Positions 27,101-36,100 of a stretch of 37,197 nucleotides of DNA are shown here, piece after piece. The stretch is taken from the NCBI GenBank assembly GCA_015061915.1, contig SUVR01000019.1, forward strand, positions 1 through 37,197, read 5' to 3'. The notes below the pieces were generated by a model. That model was given only the letters and a program-made list of their open reading frames with translations, was not told the origin of the DNA and did not search any database. The position numbers were made by a program, and so were the translations under genes. The stretch is from Lentisphaerota bacterium. Lineage in GTDB: Bacteria; Verrucomicrobiota; Lentisphaeria; Victivallales; UBA1829. Each line of letters begins with the position of its first letter. The first letter of the stretch is position 1.

Positions 27101-30100
27101 AAAGTCACCGGCAACGGCGGTGCGGTCTATGCGTCCAAGAGTCTGACGCTGGATACGGTACAGGTCATGGATTCCTACTCCTCCAGCAAGGGTGGCGGTG
27201 TTTACAGTGATGGATACACGCGCGCCGAAAACAGTGTCTTTATCAACAATACCGCCGGAGACTACGGCGGCGGTCTCGGCGGCTACAACAACGACATCCG
27301 GGTACTCAACACCCTGTTCTACGGCAACCGGGCAAAAAACGGTGCTGCGGTCATGAATTGGAGCTGGACTCTGCAATTCATCAACAGCATCTCTACGGAG
27401 AATTATGCAAGCGAAGGAGCTTCGATCCAGAACAATCAGGGGGCGATCCATCTGCTGAACTCCGTGGCGGTGGGCGCTGCGAACGGTTACGATGTCAAGT
27501 TCGACAACGCCTACAACAAAGCGATGCGCTTCTACAACTCCGTTTACGGCAATATCACACAGGGAGTACCGGCAGATGGTTCCGCACTTTACAACTATGT
27601 TGACAGCAACTCCTGTATTGCCACAAAAGCAATGACCTTCGGCGACAACACGATCTATCAGGACTCCAAGGGGTTCTATGCGATCGACATTCTGGATCAG
27701 GGCGCCGCATCCTGGGGCGGCAGGATCTTCTCGGAAGTTCATTTGTCCGATAACATGAAAAATGTCAACAACAACCATAAAATGGTTGGCTATTTCGATG
27801 AAAACGGCTACTTCCGCAATGTTGACGGTCTGCTGGTCGCATTCTCCGGGGCAAACAATAACAATACCTCGACCGTGCCTTATTACAGCAATGATGACGG
27901 CGTCACCTGGTACACAGATACCGCCTGCACCAAAGAGTTTTACGATGGCTACATGGCGGGAACCAATTCAACCACCATCGTCCGGCAGAATATGTTCCTC
28001 ATGACCCGCAACGGCATCGAACAGGTCTTCCCCGAAAAAGGCGCTTTCACATACAGCACCCTGACCGGTCTGACCGATGAGATCTATGCCACCTGGTTCA
28101 CCGACTGGAAGTATGACCGCAACGGTGCCGACCGCACGGCGGAAAAATATCTCGCCATGGGCACCACGGTCCATGACAACACCCTGGACCGCCTGACCGA
28201 TCTGGAAAACAACCTGACCGTCACCTCCGAAGGGACGGCGATCGATGCCGCCGACGGCGTGATCACCCTGAACGAAGCACTGCTGGTGGCGGGCAAGCTC
28301 GGCACGGCAGAGATCACCTTCGGGGACAATGTTTCCGAATTTGTCATTAATCAGCAAATCACGATCAATTACGATCTGACCATCACTGCGGCGGAAGGAC
28401 AGAACATTACGTTCCGTACTGCCGCACAGGGCGTGGCAGATGACGGCACTTACGATTCCGCTGCAGCCAATATCAACCGGATCTTCCGCCTGTTCCACGA
28501 TGGCTCCCTCACCTTGAACAACCTGACTCTTTCCGGTGGGAAAGTTAACTACGGTGCGATCATCTACGGTGAAAATGCCTCCAGCGTCACGATCAACAAC
28601 AGTACGCTGGAAAACGGCTACGCCACCAGTGAAGGCGGTGCCATCTACCTGACACAGGCATCCAGTCTCCAGATCAACGATTCTGTGTTCCGCAACAACC
28701 ATGCGGACTCCGGCGGCGCCATCGCCCTCCGGGCGGATAGAGATATTCTCATTGAAAACACGCTCTTTGAAAAGAACACTGCCTCCACCGGCGGCGCCAT
28801 CAGGCTGGCACAGAGCAACAGCGGCACCTATATCTACCGCCCCCACATGATCGTGAATGACTCCGTCTTCCGCGAAAACGGCAAGAGTAACTGGGGCTCC
28901 AAAGGCGGCGGTGCCATCCGGGTAACTGACGGCACTCTGGCAGAACTCCACCGCTGCTTCCTGGTCGGGAACACGGTTACAGCCGGCAGTTGGTACGGCA
29001 CAAACGGCGGTGCTCTCAGCGCAACCGGCAATGCATCGATCCTGCTGGAATCCAGCACCGTCATCAACAGCCAGAACGGGGCGATCTCCTCGGACGGCGG
29101 GAAAGTCACGGTCATCAACAGTACGATCATGAACAACGGCGGCAGAGCTTTCTTCCAGGGTGGTGCGGACCAGATCACCGTGGTCAACTCCATTGTGGCG
29201 CTGAACGGACATGATTTCTGTCAGCGCAACCACGCCGGAGCAGATTACAAGTTCAATCTGAAGAATGTCATCACCACCGGTACACTCGCCAGCGCCGGTA
29301 TGGTCTTCGACACGGATCAGGTCACGGTCCTTTCCGCTGCCGACTTCAAGGCGCTGCTGGAAGATATCTGCCTCGATGAAGCGGGCAAAGTGATCCTGAA
29401 CCCGATCCTCGGCAACACATACACCTTCGATCCGGCGAGCATCGCTGCTCAGAACGGCGTACTGGTCGGCAAGATCGGCAATGCGTACTACTACGCAAAG
29501 AACGGTCTCTGGTACAGCGTGGCGGACGGCTCCGTCTATCAGATCGACGACGGCACCGGAACCATGGTGGATGTGGCATATACCAACGATGCCGCAACCA
29601 ACTACGGTCTCGGCACAGCGGAAGGCACTGCCGTTTACACCTTCGATCAGAACGGCAACGAACGTTTCATGCTCAACGGCAAACTGACCGTCGGCGTGTC
29701 CAACGCACGGCAGGAATCGTTGATCGTGACCGATGCCACCGATGAAAACAACCCCTACAACAACAAGATCACCCTCCGGGAAGCGATCGACCTCGCCAAC
29801 CGGACCGCTGACGCACAGGAAGTCACCTTCGACAGCAACGTGTTCAAGGACACCGCCACCGAATATGTGATCGACCTGGAATCCACGCTGAAGATCACGG
29901 ATGCCGTTACCATCAGCAACACCACCGGCGCAAAGATCGTTCTGGACGGCGGCAACACCGTCACCATTGATGCAACGACCGGCGCTGTCACATACGGCGA
30001 AGACGGCGTCCGTATCATGGACATCGCAGCCAATGCGGCGACCACGATCGACGGACTCACCTTCCGCAACGGCTTCGGTTCCAGTGATCTGCGTACCACG

Positions 30101-33100
30101 GCAAAAGGTCAGACCTACGGCGGCGGCGGTGCCATTCTCACCGCATCTGCTCTGACCGTGAAGAACTCCACCTTTGAATTCAACTACTATAAGAATCAGG
30201 CGGATAATCCCTACTCCTCCGGCGGCGGCGCCATCTTTGCCAATGCGGATCTGACCGTCGAAAACAGCACGTTCAGTCAGAACGGCGTCAGTCTGAAGAG
30301 CATTTACGCCTATAAGGGCGGCAGTGCTATCTTTGCTCAGACCGGCAGCTTCACCCTCACCGGGTCCACCATCAAAGACCACACCACCGATCCGGCAGTT
30401 TATGCGTACAACACCACCGGATTGAACATTGATCAGACCACCTTCACCAACAACAAACGCGGAGCCCTCTCCCTTTCCTACACCAGCGGTGCGGATCAGA
30501 AGATCTCCAACTCCATCTTCACCGGAAACGCCCACACCAACGGTGCTTCCGGCGCCATCAACGCCCAAGTCTCCTCCGGAACGCTGACCATCAGCAACAC
30601 CACATTCGGCGGGACCGGGGACGGCGAAGGCAACCGGAACTCCGGCGGCAACGGCGGCGGCGCAGTTACTCTCAACAGCGGAAACAAAGCTCAGATCGTA
30701 GTCACGGACAGCAAGTTTATCAACAACTATCAGAAAGACGGTTACGGCGGCGGTGCGGCGTACATTCTCGGCAATGTGACTTTCCGGAACACCCTTTTCC
30801 AGGGCAACAGCACCGGAGCCACCGGCGGCGCCATCAGCGTCATGAACGGAAATCCCGTTATTGAAAACTGTACCTTTGTCAGCAACTCGGCGAAGGACGG
30901 CGGTGCCATCAACATCAACTCCGTCTATGGCGTGGCAAATACGGTCAACATTGTCAACAGCACCTTCCTGAACAACTCCGCCACCGGTTCCGGGAACACG
31001 ATCATGGTTCTGGATCCCTCCAGCACAAACGAAGCAGGCCGGAAGCCCATGACGGTGAACCTGATCAACTCCACCATCCTTTCGGATGATGCGGACAGCG
31101 CTGCGATCCAGTTGGGGTACAACAATGTGACTCTGAATATGCTGAACAGCATTGTTGCCTCCGCAACCGCCCTCAACGCCGTTGCCGGAAGTACCGTCAA
31201 TGCTCATTACAACGTGACGGGCGCGGTTTCTCTGGCATCCGGTACGACCCTGAACGGCACTGCCCTCACCGCTGATACGACCGAACTTGGCGGAACCAAC
31301 AAAACGGCAGAGGCGGCGGACATCTTCAAGTCCACCACCCTCACCGCGCAGAACACGCTGGAGATCAGCAAGGAAGGCGCAGCAACCATCGCCGGTACCC
31401 TGGTCGGTCAGAAGGATGGTGCGTTCTACTATCGGGACGGCAGCACATGGAAGAAAGTCGGCGGAACCGATGCGGATAATCTGGCGTTCGATGCTGCCGA
31501 TACCGTCACCTACGGGCTCACGGACGGCACGATCCTCACCCTCGCCCAGAACGGAGTCAGCCGTGTCCTCACGCTCACTGCATTCAACGCCGGCGCTCAC
31601 GCACTGGAACCGACGCCCCTCTCCAGCGTGGTCAACTCCCTCGAAGACTCCATCAACTACTTCGATGACAAGATCACTCTCCGGGAAGCGATCGCCAACT
31701 TCGGCAGCGTCTCCTTCTCCGATCAGGTCGATTGGAGTCTGACCGATAAGACCATCGTCCTGACGATGGGACAGCTCTACCATTACGGTAATTTCTCGCT
31801 CAACGGCGCCCTCTCCTTCAATGGCACTGATCAGGGCAGAGTTACCGTCAAGGTCCCTGTCACTTACGCAGAAGCACAGGCAGACAGTACCCTTACGATC
31901 AGCAATCACCGGGCATTCCAGTTCGCTGGTGGCGATGTAAAATGGAGTCATGTTCAGTTGAGCAACATCATCGTGAAAGGCGGTTATGCCGATAACGGCG
32001 GTGCGATCCAATGTTCACCGAATCTCACCCTCACCAATGTAACGGTCGCTGACTCAAAAGGCTGGGCGGGCGGCGGAATTGCTGCCAGTCATAATCTCGT
32101 TCTGCAGAACAGTTATATCGTCAACAACTTTGCCACTGCCTCCGGCGGTGGAATCTATCTTACGAAAGGTTCATCCAGTAGTTACGGTCATCCGAAGATT
32201 GAAAACTCCGTTATTGCCGGAAACACTTCCGGCTCTGCAGGAGCAGGACTCTATATTTCGTGCAATTCATCCGGCATTACCACGCAGATCATCAATACGA
32301 CAATCGCCGGTAACACGGGAAAATCTGCATTCTATCAGGGAAATCAGTCAAGCACCTTGCAGGTGATCAACTCCATTATCGCAGGGAACACGGTTACTGA
32401 TACAGATATTGTCATTGCACCGGGTTCCGGTAAAACGGTAACGGCATCCCTGATCAGTTCTGTTTATGGCACGATCAGCCATACCTCAACAACGCTCACG
32501 GAAAGCGCGAACCTCTCCGGCGTTACTTACGCGGATGTCTTCGGCACCAATACCCTGACTGAAAAGGCGGGAGGAACTTACGAACTGGCTGTCGTTCCCA
32601 CCGGAAAAGCAGCGGTCACCGGGACTCTGGTCGCCTCGGTCGTTACCGGAAATGCACTTGGCGGAACGGTCAACAAGGATTACTACTACCTTGACACCGC
32701 CACCGGCAAGTGGATGCTGAACGGTGCCGATGCCGGTTATACCTATGATCCCACCGCCGCCAACTATGGGCTGGGCGTGAAAAATGCCGTGATCCTCGGT
32801 ACCGCCCTGAACCGGGATGCCGAGGGCAACTTTGTCTCCCGTCTGGATGCGGCTCCTTACAGCACCTTCACTGCCGGGGCGTATGCCCTCACGGCGGAAA
32901 CTACCGGAACTGTCGTAAAAGTCGGTACCGATAACGGCTTCTTCAACCCGTTTGATGGCGAGATCACCTTCCGCGATGCTGCCACTTATGCGGGCGTTGG
33001 CGCCCTCCCCAGCGAAGTCACCTTCGATGACGCCCTCACGGAAGTGGTCCTGACCGATACCCTCACCATCAGCAAGGATCTGACCATCACGGATGACAAT

Positions 33101-36100
33101 ATGAAGATCTCCGGCGCTGCGCTCGCAGTCGCAGAAAGCGTCACCCTCACCGTCAGCTCCGGCAGCAAGTTCGAGATCACGGAAGCCGTCAACAACGGCA
33201 CGATCGACAACAAGGGCGCTCTCACTCTGGGAACTCTCTCCGGCACCGGTGCTTTTGTCAACAACGGTACTGCCACTGTCACCGGAAACCTGACGCAGGC
33301 GAATGTGACCAACAACCAGTCCATGACCGTCAGCGGCAACTATGAGACCACGGACAACACGGACAACGCCACCGGCGCGGAACTCACCGTCTCCGGCACC
33401 CTCACCACGAAAGATCTGGGCAACGAAGGCACCCTCAAAGCAACGGGCAACATCGCGGTAACGGATCATCTGGAAAATACCGGGACCCTCACCGCTTCGG
33501 CGGCATTCTCTGCGGCGACCACCGACAACTCCGGTTCTCTTGCGGTCGGCGGCGACTTCTCCGGCGGTGCGGTCAACAACACCGGAAGCATGACCCTCTC
33601 CGGCACAAACAACACCGCCACCGATGCGACCAAACTGGGTAACGTGACCTACGACGGCGCAACCGCCCAGCAGGTCATCGCCGGTACATACGCCGCCCTG
33701 ATCCTCTCCGGTGCAGGCGCAAAGACCGCCACCGGAAACGTCACGGCAAACAGCGTCAAGAACGAATCTGAAACCACGGTCAACGGCAACCTTTCCTCCA
33801 TCGGAACGGTTGATAACGATGCAAATCTGACTGTCAACGGCAACTACTCCGCCGACACCACGGATAACAGCTCCGACCTCAAGGTCACCGGCACTTACAC
33901 TGCCGACACCACCACCAACAGCGGCACGCTGGATGTGAACGGCAACTTTGCGGGCGGCACGGTGGATAACACCGGCAGCATGACCCTTGCGGGCGAAACA
34001 AACTCCGGTACCGGTACGCTGGGCAATGTGACTTACGACGGCGCAGATCAGACTGTTATCACCGGAACCTACGGCAACCTGACCATCAACTCCACCGGCA
34101 AGGCGTCCGCTACGGGCAATGTCGTTGCCAACGGCGACCTCGTCAACACCGCAGAGCTGACGGTTGACGGCAATGTTGCAGCGGCAAGTATCACCACCTC
34201 CGGCGATACAGAAGTCACCGGCAATCTGACGGCAGACAGCGGCGATATTGAGAGCACGGCGGCTCTGACCGTCGGCGGCAACGTCGTTGGTGGCAACATC
34301 ACCACCTCCGGCGAAACGGAAGTCACCGGCAGCATCATCGCCACCGGCGACATCGAAAGCACGGGCGCTCTCACGGTCGGCGGCAGTGTGGAAGCGGACA
34401 ACAACATCACCACTTCCGGTGTCACGAAGATCACCAACAACCTCACCGCAAACAGCGGCGACATCAAGAGTACAAATGAACTCACGGTCGGCGGCGATGT
34501 GAAAGCGGAAGATATCACCACTTCCGGCAAAACGGAAGTTACCGGCGACATCCTCGCAACCGAGGATCTTGAAAGCGCTGCAGCTCTGACCGTCGGCGGA
34601 AATGCGAAAGCGTACGGCGACATCGCCATCGGCGCCGAAACCGAAATCTCCGGAGATATGACAGCCGGTGACATGATCATTAACTGGACTGATGGCAACT
34701 TGAGTGTCGGCGGTTCGGCGGAAGCTCAGCAGCTTGTCAATTACGGCGAAATGGAAGTCACCGGCGATGTCACGCTCAACAGTGATATCGTTGCTTACGC
34801 AAAACTGACCGCTTACGGTTCGATGAAAGTCGGTGGCGACGTGGAAGTGGAAAGTGTTGCAAACTTCGATGCGTTGGAAATTGCAGGTGACCTGACCGCT
34901 ACTGATAACATTTACAACGCGAAAAAATTGACCGTCGGCGGCGATTACTCCGCTGCCTCCACGAACAACGACGAGACCCTGACCGTCGGCGGCAATTTCG
35001 CTGGTGGCACGGTGACCAATACCGGTGCGATGACGCTCTCCGGCGCATCCAACACCGCCAATGCGGGCAGCACCCTGGGCGATGTGACCTATGACGGCAC
35101 CACCGATCAGGAAGTGATCGCGGGCACGTACGAAGATCTGGTCATCTCCACCACCGGTAAGGCGACCGCCAACGGCGACATCTCTGCGGTAACGGTCAAG
35201 AATGATGCTGAAACGGCGATCACGGGCAATCTGACCGCCACGGGCAACATCACCAGCAACGGCGACATGGATGTGACCGGCAACCTGACCACCACGGGCG
35301 ACCTCGCGAGTACGGCTGCCCTCACGGTCGGCGGCAATGCCTCTGCAAACAATGCGACCCTCTCCGGCGACACGGCGATCACGGGCGACCTGACTGCAAC
35401 GGGCGATCTCGCAAGCACGGCTGCCCTCACGGTCGGCGGCAATGCCTCTGCAAACAATGCGACCCTCTCCGGCGACACGGCGATCACGGGCGACCTGATC
35501 GCCACCGGCACGGTCGATTCCGATGCGGCTCTGACCGTCGGCGGCAACCTCACCGCAGACACCGCAGACAACAGCTCCGCTCTCACGGTCGGCGGCACCT
35601 TCACCGCCAATACCACCAACAACAGCGGCACGCTGGATGCGGAAGGTGATCTGAATGCGGGCGCACTCGCCAACAGCGGAAGTATCTCCGTCGCAGGCGC
35701 TTTTGCCACAACCAGTGCCGATCTCGGCGCGGTGGAATACGACGGCACGGCAGCACAGAACGTGGTCGAAGGTACGTACTCCGATCTGTCTCTGACCGGC
35801 GGCGACAAGTCCCTTGCGGGCGCTGTCACCGTGACCGACAGCCTGACAGCCGATGCCAATATCGACACCGCCGGACAGGATCTGACCATCAGCGGCGACG
35901 TTGCCGGAACCGGTACGATTTCCACCACAACTGACTCCGGAACCGTCACTTACGACGGCACGGCGGATCAGAACATCCTCGCGGGCGCGTACAATAATCT
36001 TGCACTCGCCAACGGCACCAAGACCTTGAACAGCGCCAATACCACCACGGTCAACGACACCTTTACCGCCAACGGTACCACGCTCCAGAGCGATGCGGCA

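Noticed and set aside
33640-36000. DNA-level satellite or mobile element in the TVGGN region
   Set aside because: Outside the one 82-base exact repeat, similarity holds at the protein rather than the DNA level, and no transposase or terminal repeats are visible.
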